Shown: piece by piece, positions 42,345-50,592 of the stretch | How the letters are laid out: each line of letters starts with the position of its first letter | How positions within the stretch are numbered: the first letter of the stretch is position 1 | NCBI RefSeq assembly: GCF_000024865.1 | Contig: NC_013595.1 | Coordinates: 3,906,001-3,970,000, forward strand | DNA from: Streptosporangium roseum DSM 43021 | GTDB lineage: Bacteria > Actinomycetota > Actinomycetes > Streptosporangiales > Streptosporangiaceae | DNA length: 64,000 bases | Direction: 5' to 3' | Translations under genes and position numbers: made by a program | The notes under the pieces: model-generated | Databases searched by the model: none | Seen by the model: only the letters and a program-made list of their open reading frames with translations | Told to the model about the DNA's origin: nothing

Positions 42345-43175
42345 ATGGATGACGAGCTGACACTGATGGCCGTCCACGCCCATCCCGACGACGAGGTGCT
42401 CGGGACGGGCGGCCTCTTCGCCCGGTGCGCCGACGAGGGCATCCGCACGGTCCTGGTCACCTGCACGAACGGCGAGCAGGGTGACGGTCCCGGCGGGGTG
42501 AAACCGGGGGAGCCGGGCCACGACGAGGACGCGGTGAGCGCGCAGCGGCTGGAGGAGCTCCGCGAATCCGTGGCCCACCTCGCGATCGACCACCTGGAGC
42601 TGCTCGGCTACCGCGACTCCGGCATGGTCGGCTGGGCGGCCAACGAGGCGCCGGAGGCCTTCGCCAACGTCCCCGTCGACCAGGCCGCCGGGCGGCTCGC
42701 CGCGTTGATGGAGCGCTACCGGCCGCAGGTCGTCGTCACCTATGACGAGAACGGCGGCTACGGCCACCCCGACCACATCCAGGCGCACCGGATCACCCTC
42801 GCCGCGGTCGAGGCCGGCGGCATCCCCAGCAAGCTCTACTACACCGCGGTGCCCCGCGAGCGGGTCGCCGAGCTGTTCGCCTACCTCCGCTCGACCGGCG
42901 CCGCCCCCGAGGACCTGGAGCTCCCCCCGGACTTCGGCACCCCGGACGAGCAGATCACCGCCGTGGTCGACGTGGCCCCCTACGTCGAGCGCAAGCTCAA
43001 GGCGCTGGAGGCGCACGCGAGCCAGGGGGAGAACATCTTCCTGCTGCGCATGCCCGCCGAGGCGCAGCACCGGGCGCTCGCCGAGGAGGCCTTCACCCGC
43101 CACCTCAGCCGCGTCCCCGCCGCCGACCGCGAGGACGACCTCTTCGACGGCCTGCGCCGGGACGCCGCCGAATGA
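42345..43175 (+). CDS. PIG-L family zinc deacetylase (Mca/MshB-like)
   Basis: This 276-residue protein has the zinc-binding motif AHPDDE at 12-17, GYRDSGMVGW, VVVTYDENGGYGHPDHIQAH with a third zinc histidine, and an aspartate in VVDVAPYVERKLKAL. The family includes the mycothiol enzymes MshB (deacetylase) and Mca (conjugate amidase) as well as antibiotic-pathway members. Length and the YDENGGYGHPDH motif suit this mycothiol group, but I cannot say which. ATG 42345 has GGAGGGG upstream. The stop overlaps the trpF start (ATGA). Confidence 0.87.
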   Translation: MDDELTLMAVHAHPDDEVLGTGGLFARCADEGIRTVLVTCTNGEQGDGPGGVKPGEPGHDEDAVSAQRLEELRESVAHLAIDHLELLGYRDSGMVGWAANEAPEAFANVPVDQAAGRLAALMERYRPQVVVTYDENGGYGHPDHIQAHRITLAAVEAGGIPSKLYYTAVPRERVAELFAYLRSTGAAPEDLELPPDFGTPDEQITAVVDVAPYVERKLKALEAHASQGENIFLLRMPAEAQHRALAEEAFTRHLSRVPAADREDDLFDGLRRDAAE

Positions 43176-43807
43176 CAGAGGCGGCCCGGCCCTCCGCCGC
43201 TACTGTGCGGGGGGTGTATGTGAAGATCTGCGGGCTGCGCGAGCCCGAGCATGTGGCGGCGGCCGTCGAGGCGGGGGCCGACGCGATCGGGTTCGTCCTC
43301 ACCAGGAGCCCCCGGCGGGTCACCCCCGCGCGGGCGCGTGAGCTGGCCGCGGCGGTGCCCCCGCACGTGCTGACCGTGGCGGTGTTCGCGGGCGAGAGCA
43401 CCGAGGAGGTCCGGGCGGCCACCCTGGAGGCCGGGGTGCGCGCCGTCCAGTTGCACGGCGCCCACCCGCACGAGGACTTCACCGCGCTGAAGGACCTCGG
43501 CCTCACGCTGGTCCGCGCCGGGGCCGCGGGTGCCGACCTGCGCTGCGGCGCCTTCGACGAGGACCTGCTCATCGTCGACGCGCCCAGGCCCGGCTCGGGG
43601 GAGCCGTGGGACTGGGCGGCGGTGCGAGGGCGCCCTGCGGGCCGCTGGATGCTGGCGGGAGGCCTGGACCCGTCGAACGTGGCCGGGGCGATCGCCGCCG
43701 CCCAGCCGTGGGGGGTCGACGTGTCGAGCGGGGTGGAGGTCGCGCCCGGGGTGAAGGACGCCGGGCTCATCAGGGACTTCGTCACCGCCGCCCGCACGGA
43801 TCGGTGA
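43172..43807 (+). CDS. trpF: Phosphoribosylanthranilate isomerase
   Basis: This 211-residue TIM-barrel has the TrpF signature KICGL with the catalytic Cys, GADAIGFVLTRSPRRV, VQLHGAHP, the catalytic Asp in LIVDAPRPGSG, LAGGLDPSNV and GVDVSSGVEVAPGVKD. It isomerises phosphoribosylanthranilate in tryptophan synthesis. The start at ATG 43172 overlaps the PIG-L stop; a GTG near 43213 (VYVKICGL) is the conserved family start and equally possible. It stands away from other trp genes here. In actinobacteria lacking trpF the bifunctional PriA does this step, so this copy may belong to secondary metabolism or simply be an extra. Confidence 0.92.
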   Translation: MTEAARPSAATVRGVYVKICGLREPEHVAAAVEAGADAIGFVLTRSPRRVTPARARELAAAVPPHVLTVAVFAGESTEEVRAATLEAGVRAVQLHGAHPHEDFTALKDLGLTLVRAGAAGADLRCGAFDEDLLIVDAPRPGSGEPWDWAAVRGRPAGRWMLAGGLDPSNVAGAIAAAQPWGVDVSSGVEVAPGVKDAGLIRDFVTAARTDR

Positions 43808-43866
43808 CTCCGCCGGTCACCACCGGACGGACCGCCCGGCGCCGTGAGCGCTGGTGCGTTGTCCGA

Positions 43867-44121
43867 TCACTCGACGCCCTCGACACTTCCGATGACGATG
43901 CTCTCGTGATCCCTGGACTTCACCAGTTCTTCGGGAGATCCCTTGTGGTCATAGTCGAATTGCGCTGTCCGGAGCACCGACGTGTCCATGCCGTGCACCG
44001 CCCCGGTCGGCCGGGTGTCGATCGCGGCCGAAGTCTGTGGAGATCCTCCGGTGCCACAGGCTGAGATCATGGCGGCAGCTACGGCCAGCGCGGCAATGAG
44101 GCGGAAGCTCGTCGATCTCAT
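43867..44121 (-). CDS. Small putative lipoprotein, possibly truncated
   Basis: This 84-residue protein has a signal with lipobox ISAC (Cys22) and a short mature part ending ELVKSRDHESIVIGSVEGVE. The end reads like the first strands of a larger domain, so the gene may have been cut by a nonsense or frameshift change; no continuation is obvious downstream. The ribosome site before ATG 44121 is weak, and an upstream ATG at 44160 is in frame. No function can be given. Confidence 0.55.
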   Translation of the reverse strand: MRSTSFRLIAALAVAAAMISACGTGGSPQTSAAIDTRPTGAVHGMDTSVLRTAQFDYDHKGSPEELVKSRDHESIVIGSVEGVE

Positions 44122-44374
44122 GTAAGAGTCCCATGCGTTGTCGGCTACCGGAACCGGCATCAATATGATCCACCGACTCCCCGCCGGCTCGGGCAAGACC
44201 GAGCCGTGCTGCCGCGCTGCCTGGCCGTCGGCGCGCTCGCCCGATTCGCCGAGCTGGAACGTCCGGTGAGGCCCCGGGGGCGGATGGCTGGTGGGGACGT
44301 GCCGCAGATAAAAATGTACTGCGCTCCAAAATTGCAATGGACTTCATATTTGGGGTTGAGTTAGGGTTCCGGCC

Positions 44375-45028
44375 ATGACCGAAGGGCTGCGAGAACGGAA
44401 GAAGCGGCAGACGCGGCAGCGCATCTCCCGGGTGGCCACCGGACTGTTCGTGGAGCGGGGCTTCGAGCACGTCACGATCGCCGAGGTCGCCGCGGCGGCG
44501 GAGGTGTCCGTGAACACCGTTTACAACTACTTCGAAGCCAAGGAGGACCTCGTCCTGCCACCGGACGAGGCGTCGCCGCAGCGGCTCGCCGATATCGTGC
44601 GGGGCCGGTCCCCCGGCGAGCCCGCCGTACAGGCCGTGCTGGCCCGTCTGCGTGACGAGGTGCGGCGCCGCGACCGCAAGGTGGGGCTGACCGAGGGGTT
44701 CGGCCGGGTTCTGGAGATGATGCAGGCCGCACCCACGCTCACCGCCCGGCTGGGTGACCTCGGCCGGCAGATGACCGAGGCGCTCGCCGACGCGCTCGCC
44801 GAGGAGACCGGGGCGGCGCCGGACGACCCGCTCCCTCGCGTGGTGGCCTGGCATCTCGGCTGCGTGCACTCGCTGGTGTACGCCGAGATCGGCAGGCGCA
44901 CCGCGGCGGGGGAGAGTCCCGACGCGATCGCCGAGGCGGTGCTGGAGCTCCTCGACGCCGTCGAGAGCCTGCTCGGCGAACGCGTCCTCACCTATGCCGT
45001 ACGAAAGGACCAGCCATGTTCAGAGTGA
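44375..45028 (+). CDS. TetR-family transcriptional regulator
   Basis: This 217-residue protein has a TetR HTH (ISRVATGLFVERGFEHVTIA, EVAAAAEVSVNTVYNYFEAK) and a helical ligand domain. It overlaps the next gene by 13 bases, so the two are co-expressed. The A+T-rich leader 44315-44365 (with ATTGCAAT near 44331) probably holds its promoter and operator. Ligand unknown. Confidence 0.92.
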   Translation: MTEGLRERKKRQTRQRISRVATGLFVERGFEHVTIAEVAAAAEVSVNTVYNYFEAKEDLVLPPDEASPQRLADIVRGRSPGEPAVQAVLARLRDEVRRRDRKVGLTEGFGRVLEMMQAAPTLTARLGDLGRQMTEALADALAEETGAAPDDPLPRVVAWHLGCVHSLVYAEIGRRTAAGESPDAIAEAVLELLDAVESLLGERVLTYAVRKDQPCSE

Positions 45029-45336
45029 TCATCTCCGGCAAGTTCGACGCGCTGACCGACTCCGGCCGCGACGCGATCCTCGCGGCGGGCGGCGTCGCAT
45101 TCACCGAGGCGGGCACGTTCACCCACGACGGGAGCCTCTCGGCGTTCACCTTCCGCTGCCAGCTCCCCGCGGACCCCGGCGACGGCGAGAACGAGGCCAC
45201 GGGGCGGGCGATCGCGGCACTGGACGCGTACGGCCAGCGGTACCGGATCCTTCGCACCGCGGTGACGGACATGCGCGACATCAAGATCCGCCGAAAGGGC
45301 CGGGGCGAGAAAGATCGCTTCCCGGATGCGGGTTGA
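45016..45336 (+). CDS. DUF6204-like small protein
   Basis: This 106-residue protein (MFRVIISGKFDALTDSGRDA, FTFRCQLPADPGDGENEATG, MRDIKIRRKGR) resembles DUF6204 proteins, which often follow a TetR gene in actinobacteria. Function is unknown. It starts within the TetR gene end. The C-terminal basic patch could bind nucleic acid, but this is speculation. Confidence 0.8.
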   Translation: MFRVIISGKFDALTDSGRDAILAAGGVAFTEAGTFTHDGSLSAFTFRCQLPADPGDGENEATGRAIAALDAYGQRYRILRTAVTDMRDIKIRRKGRGEKDRFPDAG

Positions 45337-45609
45337 TCGTTTCCCGGCACGGAGACGGGTGAGCATGGCCCGACGCGGATGTGGACATCGCCGCGCTGGC
45401 CCCCTACACGCCGCGCCGCCGCTGACCGATCGGAAAGAGTACGGGGTGCACACGAGTGGGGCCGAGCAGGGACGCATGGGGGAGTGGGCGGCATCGCGCT
45501 CAGCGAGCCGGGGTGCCGGCGACGCGGCATGCAGTCGTCGACGCCCCCCTGGAGACCGTCGCCGCGGCCGCCGGACATGAACCTGTGCGTGATCACGGCG
45601 GGGATCGGG
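45337..45609. other. Intergenic region with a possible gene-end remnant
   Basis: At 45369-45425 one plus-strand frame reads PDADVDIAALAPYTPRRR-stop, which looks like the genuine C-terminus of a lost protein, but it is closed by a stop at 45360 upstream. Nothing else is supported here. Confidence 0.3.
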
Positions 45610-46113
45610 CTATTCGCCGGTGACGCCGTCGATCCGCTCGCGCAGCAGGTCGGCGTGGCCGTTGTGCCGGGCGTACTCCTCGATCATGTGGACGAGGATC
45701 CAGCGGTGGGAGCAGTCCTGCCCATGGCGCTGCTGCTTTCCGATGGCGTCCAGCGGCACCTCGGCCGAGAGCTTGCGGGCATGCTCGGTCTCGGCCCGCC
45801 AGGTGGCGAAAGCCTCCTCTGGGGAGGCGGTGTCCACGTCGTTGAATTCGGCATCGGGGTCGGCGGTCTTGTAGAGAAGGGGGACGTCCTCGTCGTTCAG
45901 CACGCGGCGGAACCAGACGCGCTCCACGTGTGCCATGTGGCGGACCAGGCCGAGCAGCGACAAGGTCGACGGCGGTGTGGAACGTTGGCGAAGTTGCTCC
46001 TCTGAGAGCCCCGCGCACTTGACGGCCAGGGTCTCACGATGCCAATCGAGCCAGTTGTTCAGGGTGGCACGCTCGTCGCCGAGGAAGGGAGGGGGAACAC
46101 GGTTGTCAGTCAT
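45610..46113 (-). CDS. DinB/DUF664 family protein
   Basis: This 167-residue protein has the DinB four-helix fold: LNNWLDWHRETLAVKCAGLS, LLGLVRHMAHVERVWFRRVL and HRWILVHMIEEYARHNGHAD. The histidines in the second and last of these (H..E; H..Y.RHNGH) are the usual metal ligands. Such proteins are thought to be thiol-dependent transferases (mycothiol or bacillithiol). ATG 46113 chosen; an ATG at 46131 is in frame. Confidence 0.88.
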   Translation of the reverse strand: MTDNRVPPPFLGDERATLNNWLDWHRETLAVKCAGLSEEQLRQRSTPPSTLSLLGLVRHMAHVERVWFRRVLNDEDVPLLYKTADPDAEFNDVDTASPEEAFATWRAETEHARKLSAEVPLDAIGKQQRHGQDCSHRWILVHMIEEYARHNGHADLLRERIDGVTGE

Positions 46114-46195
46114 GGCGCACAATTTTCCCACCCGCGAAATACCGTCTCGGATCCGTGGCCGCGGAACGACACGATACGACCGTCACGCCCAGCTT

Positions 46196-48208
46196 TCAGG
46201 CTCGGAGAGCGTGCTGGGCGACATGCCGGTAGAGCTCGTCGGCCCAGACGCCGCGATCTGTCACGCGGGCCCGGCCGTGTGCGATGGCTTCCAGCGCCGC
46301 CACGGCTGCGGCCGTCGCCGGGCCCATCATGCCCAGGGCCTGGACCGCGAGCAGTTCGGAGGCGGGCCGCCGATGTCCCCGACCGGGCAGCGGCCTGGCC
46401 GCGATGGCGTTCAGCAGCGGTGTGACCAGCCCTGCCGTCTCACCGGTGATCGCCCATAGCGCTCGCGCGATCGCCACCCGGTCGTACAGGTGGCCATGTT
46501 CAGCGTCGTGGAAGTGCTCGCGCAGCACCGGGACGGCGATCTCGGCGGCGGGACCGAGCTGTTCGAGCATCGGGGCGACCTCGCACGCCGCATGGCCGCC
46601 ATGATGTGCGAGGTGTTCGGCAAGCAGTGCCGGCGCCTGCCCCGGCTCGCCGGTGATCCGCCACAGCGCCCAGGCCGCCTCGTGCCCGTGGTGGTCATCA
46701 TCGAGCAGGGCACGCACCCGCGTCTCGACGTCGGCGGCGGCCGGACCGATCGCCCCGAACAGCGGCAGCGCGACAGACAGGTACACCCCGGGCAGGCGGG
46801 CGGCGATCGCCGGCACCAAAGGCGCCGCCGCCGCTCCCCACGAGACCAGCGCGTCCATGCAGCCGACACTCCTGGTGTCGCCGTACCGCTGCGAGGGGCC
46901 GAGAAAGGTGCGCAGGGCGGGCATCAGGGCGTCTGCGTGCGCCACCATGGCCGGAATCATGTCTCCGATGTTGAGATGCTTGACGTGGCCGTACTCGTCG
47001 AGAAGTGCGGCGGCAAGCCAGGGGACGCAGCGGCCGTCACCGAGCCGGGCCAGCCCTTCCACCGCTGGTGCGGCCACCTCCGGCCACGGCTCGGCGGGAT
47101 CTCCGGTCAGCATCGCGGCCAGCAGGTCGGCGTGCGCCGCGGCGCCCTGCCCGGAGTCGGCGATCAGCTCGACCGCGCTCACCAGCGGGTCCTGCTGCCC
47201 GAGCCTGCGCCTGCGCCGTGATGACGGTGCGGCCGACACCAGGTCACGCACCCGATCGGCGACCATCGGCAGCAACTCGGCCGGTGCGGCCCGCCAGTAC
47301 CAGATCGCCTCCCGCGCACTGTGGAGGGCCTGGTCGATGTCCTGCTGCCCGGGACGGGCCAGCAGGTCCCGGGCCACCGCCCGCTGCCAGTGCTCGGCAC
47401 GCAGCAGAGCCGAACCGATGGGCGTGACGCCGTCACCGTGCCATCGGATGCGCTGAAGCGCCGAACCGGAGTCGGCTTGTGCGCCGGCCATCAGCCTGAT
47501 CATCGCGTCGCCGCCCGGTTCTGCTGCGGGGTCGGCCAGCACGAGCCCCGCCGCGGCGGCGGCGCGCAGATCACGCTGCGCGGCGGTGGTATCGAGCAGG
47601 CCGGCGAACCAGTGCGTGTGATCGGCCGCCGCCAGCCACGCCACGGCCAGCACGCAGGCCACCGCTCCGGTGTCGCCCGCCGGCCGCACTCTCTGGTCGG
47701 TCCGCGCCTTGTCGGCCCGCGCGCGTAACGCGGGCAGACTTCTCGGCGCGGCCTCGGGTAGGCAGGCCAGCAGGCGTGCCGCCGCCACCACGACGTTCGG
47801 GGAGACATCGTCCAGCAACTGCACGAGCGCGTCGACGCGGCCGACCATGGCCGCTCGCGCCAGCGCCGCGTGGTCGGGCTCGGGCCCGGCAGCGGGATCA
47901 CGGAAGGAGTCACGGTACGGCTGAGCGTCCGCGATGTCGGCCATCAGGTCCACCACCAGCTCCCGATGGGGCTGCCGCGCGATGCCGGTCACCTCCAACA
48001 GGTACGGCACCAGGTACGGGGCCGCGCCGAACACCTCGGAGGGCGCGTAGCCGCTGAACAGCCCATGCCGCAGCCGCCACACCGGCGACAGCACCTGCGT
48101 GCCCGGCGGCGCCGCCGCGATCTCCCGCAGCAGGCCGGGCACCGAATCCGGCCCGCCGAACCCGTAGCCGAGCCGCACCCACGGCACCTCGTCCACACCC
48201 TCCAACAC
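46196..48208 (-). CDS. HEAT/ARM-repeat-like helical protein
   Basis: This 670-residue, alanine- and leucine-rich protein is built of repeating helix pairs (ALLDDDHHGHEAAWALWRIT, LDEYGHVKHLNIGDMIPAMV, PLVPAIAARLPGVYLSVALP) as in HEAT-repeat scaffolds. It has no signal or membrane segment and no catalytic motif. GTG 48208 has GAGAGG 8 bases upstream. It follows the second DUF4132 gene on the same strand (107-base gap); DUF4132 and HEAT-like proteins are plausible partners but no function is known. Confidence 0.72.
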   Translation of the reverse strand: MLEGVDEVPWVRLGYGFGGPDSVPGLLREIAAAPPGTQVLSPVWRLRHGLFSGYAPSEVFGAAPYLVPYLLEVTGIARQPHRELVVDLMADIADAQPYRDSFRDPAAGPEPDHAALARAAMVGRVDALVQLLDDVSPNVVVAAARLLACLPEAAPRSLPALRARADKARTDQRVRPAGDTGAVACVLAVAWLAAADHTHWFAGLLDTTAAQRDLRAAAAAGLVLADPAAEPGGDAMIRLMAGAQADSGSALQRIRWHGDGVTPIGSALLRAEHWQRAVARDLLARPGQQDIDQALHSAREAIWYWRAAPAELLPMVADRVRDLVSAAPSSRRRRRLGQQDPLVSAVELIADSGQGAAAHADLLAAMLTGDPAEPWPEVAAPAVEGLARLGDGRCVPWLAAALLDEYGHVKHLNIGDMIPAMVAHADALMPALRTFLGPSQRYGDTRSVGCMDALVSWGAAAAPLVPAIAARLPGVYLSVALPLFGAIGPAAADVETRVRALLDDDHHGHEAAWALWRITGEPGQAPALLAEHLAHHGGHAACEVAPMLEQLGPAAEIAVPVLREHFHDAEHGHLYDRVAIARALWAITGETAGLVTPLLNAIAARPLPGRGHRRPASELLAVQALGMMGPATAAAVAALEAIAHGRARVTDRGVWADELYRHVAQHALRA

Positions 48209-48315
48209 CGCATCGCCTCTCTAGGCACAGCAACTGCAACACCCATCCGCGCGTGGTCCGCCCGGCGACCTCGGGAAAACCGCACGCGACCGCGGAGGTT
48301 CCTTTCCCGCGTGGA

Positions 48316-50409
48316 TCAAGCCCGGATCTGGCGGGTGATGGAGGGGTCGGTGATGGCGGTGTCGTTCGCCAGCAGGAAAGCCTTGCTGAGGATGAGCGCC
48401 AACCGGCCGTCCTCCTCGAACGGAAGGAACAGTCCGGCGTGGCGGTCGCGGGCGGAGACGATGCACAGGTAGGCGTCGTTGGGTTCCATCAGGATGTTCG
48501 CGGACCCCAGGTGGATCTTGTAGGTGCGTAGATCACCCCGGACCACCAGGAAGCGGTCGGTCATGGCGCACCGGTCGGCGATGGCCGTACGCCCGATCAA
48601 CCGGGAGAGCGCGTCGCGCCGGACCTGGGCGCTCTCGGCCAGGTCGCCGAAGCTGTAGGACTGCCAGTAGTCCCCGTGACCATTGGGGTCCAGGCCGGTG
48701 GAGGTGACGCCGACGACCAGGTCGGCGTCTCGCAGCGCCTCCGACAGGATGAGCGGAGGAACCTCGGCCAGCGGGACCGGCGAGACGCCGGCGAGGAAAC
48801 GGATGCCGCCGCTGACGCAGATGGAGACGGGGCCGACGTTGTCCCGCTCGGCGGACCCCTCGTCCAGGTGGAAGTCCCAGGTGACGGTCAGGCCGCCGGG
48901 CAGCTTTTTGGTGGCCGTGCACTCAGCGGACCCTCCGGACCAGTCCCAGTGGCCCAGCGTCATGCCGGTCCAGCCGCGATCGGTGAGCAGCGCCTTGGCC
49001 TGGCCGTACCGGAGCAGGTGGTCGGAGAACCGGCGCGAGTGGTCGCGCGTCTCCTCCTCGGCGGGAGTGAGCAGGTAGACCTCGCGGAAGGCCTGCTTGT
49101 ACGGCTGGCGCAGCTCCTTGCCCTGCACCACCTCCCGCCAGGCGCGCACCTCCTCCAGGGACGCGCGGGCCGGATGCCACAGCCGCACCGGCACGTCCGG
49201 CACCGTCAAGCCCAGCTCGCTGCGCCACACGCCCGGCGAGACCTCGAACTCCCAGATCAGCCGATCGGTGACCGGGTTGCCCTCCAGCTGCCGGTACGGC
49301 GGAGCCGTCTCGCCGGCGCATCCGGCTTCCAGCGCCCTGCTCAGGGTGGCCTGCTGCTGCGCGGTCTGCTTGGCCAGCTCGCGCAGCCGCTTGACCTCCT
49401 CGGGGTGCTCCCGTCTGACCGCCGCCGGGACCGTCTTCAGCTTCTTGTCCCCGTGCCACCACGACAGCTCGACCTTGCCGTCGGTTGAGATCACCGCCGT
49501 GTGCTCGCCGACGGCCTGCCGTACCTGCCCGTCGGGTATCCGGAACGCCACCTCCAGCCGGTTGGCCAGGGCGGCCTCGATGCGCTTGAACATGCGGTCC
49601 AGTTGCTTGGGCACCCCGGCGTGCCGGGTGGCCTGGCGGGCGGCGCGCAGCGCGGAGATCGCCTCGGGCGTCGGGTGCTCTTCCACCGCGCGGGCGATCT
49701 CGAACAGCAGCCCCTGCGACGGCAGGGTCTTGGCCTGGGTCGGAGCCACCGCGATCCCGCGCAGCAGCCTGTCCAGCAGCTCGGGCAGCCAGGGCTCGTC
49801 CCGCAGGAGCGCCAGCCGTACGGCCCGGCCGATGGTCCTCTTCTCTCCGTCGTCGAACGCCTTCTCCGCGCTGTAGGGAATCTCGCCGGCGTGGATCGCC
49901 GTGACGCGGGCCTCGGCCGCCTCCAGAACCGTCCGGGCGAAGTCCAGGTAGCCGGGCCGGCCGCCGAGCCATTCGATGACGGCGGGCAGCGGGGCGGCGT
50001 GGTCTGGCCGTTCTCGCATCGCCTTGGCCATCGCCTCGGCGAGCAGCGCCCGCAGCTCCACGTCCCAGCCGAACACCACCTCCATCTCGGCGACCGCGAT
50101 CGGCCCGCGCTTCTCCGCGAACTGGGCGCTCACTTCGGCGTCCATGCCCGCCAGCCCCGCCGCCGCCATCACGGAGAAGGGTTCGTACCGTCGGTGTTCG
50201 TCCAGCAGGTATCCGACCAGCTCGCGGGCCGCCACGGCCAGCCGCTGCTCGTCGACCACGTACGGTGCCGATATCAAACTGCCGTCGACGGTCCGGACCG
50301 CCGCGCCCAGCCCGGCGCTCAACTGGGAGGCCTCGGGCCAGTACGTGGGGTCATTCGCGGTCCCAGTGATCAAATTGTGCAGGCGCTGCGCGAGGGGGGA
50401 GAGGTGCAT
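48316..50409 (-). CDS. DUF4132-family protein, second copy
   Basis: This 697-residue protein has the DUF4132 core PVRLWHPARASLEEVRAWRE, LRQPYKQAFREVYLLTPAEE and ETRDHSRRFSDHLLRYG, followed by a longer tail than the first copy (ILSEALRDADLVVGVTSTGL, YKIHLGSANILMEPNDAYLC, FLPFEEDGRLALILSKAFLL). The tail adds a domain rich in beta strands. Outside the core it shares little with 29486-31498. Function unknown, cytoplasmic. ATG 50409 follows CAGGAACC. Confidence 0.85.
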   Translation of the reverse strand: MHLSPLAQRLHNLITGTANDPTYWPEASQLSAGLGAAVRTVDGSLISAPYVVDEQRLAVAARELVGYLLDEHRRYEPFSVMAAAGLAGMDAEVSAQFAEKRGPIAVAEMEVVFGWDVELRALLAEAMAKAMRERPDHAAPLPAVIEWLGGRPGYLDFARTVLEAAEARVTAIHAGEIPYSAEKAFDDGEKRTIGRAVRLALLRDEPWLPELLDRLLRGIAVAPTQAKTLPSQGLLFEIARAVEEHPTPEAISALRAARQATRHAGVPKQLDRMFKRIEAALANRLEVAFRIPDGQVRQAVGEHTAVISTDGKVELSWWHGDKKLKTVPAAVRREHPEEVKRLRELAKQTAQQQATLSRALEAGCAGETAPPYRQLEGNPVTDRLIWEFEVSPGVWRSELGLTVPDVPVRLWHPARASLEEVRAWREVVQGKELRQPYKQAFREVYLLTPAEEETRDHSRRFSDHLLRYGQAKALLTDRGWTGMTLGHWDWSGGSAECTATKKLPGGLTVTWDFHLDEGSAERDNVGPVSICVSGGIRFLAGVSPVPLAEVPPLILSEALRDADLVVGVTSTGLDPNGHGDYWQSYSFGDLAESAQVRRDALSRLIGRTAIADRCAMTDRFLVVRGDLRTYKIHLGSANILMEPNDAYLCIVSARDRHAGLFLPFEEDGRLALILSKAFLLANDTAITDPSITRQIRA

Positions 50410-50507
50410 GCCGATGGTTCCTGTCAGAGGTGGATCGGGCGGGTGATGGGCGGGCCGGTGACGGCTATCGAACCGTCACCGCGTCCAGGCCGATGCGGTG
50501 ATCGGTT

Positions 50508-50541
50508 CAATCGCCTCGTATAGGTCTCTACGAGGCGATTG
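50508..50541 (-). terminator. 13-bp perfect hairpin downstream of ligA
   Basis: CAATCGCCTCGTA (50508-50520), an 8-base loop, then TACGAGGCGATTG (50529-50541). It lies 52 bases past the ligA stop and before the DUF4132 start, so it should end ligA transcripts. Confidence 0.8.
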
Positions 50542-50592
50542 CTACGTGGCTGATTCGAGCTCGTCGATCAGATGAGATGACTCCGGTCCTGA

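Noticed and set aside
45326..45580. Arginine-rich plus-strand frame
   Set aside because: Composition of a non-coding GC-rich frame and no start signal; only a possible C-terminal scrap at 45369-45425 was noted.
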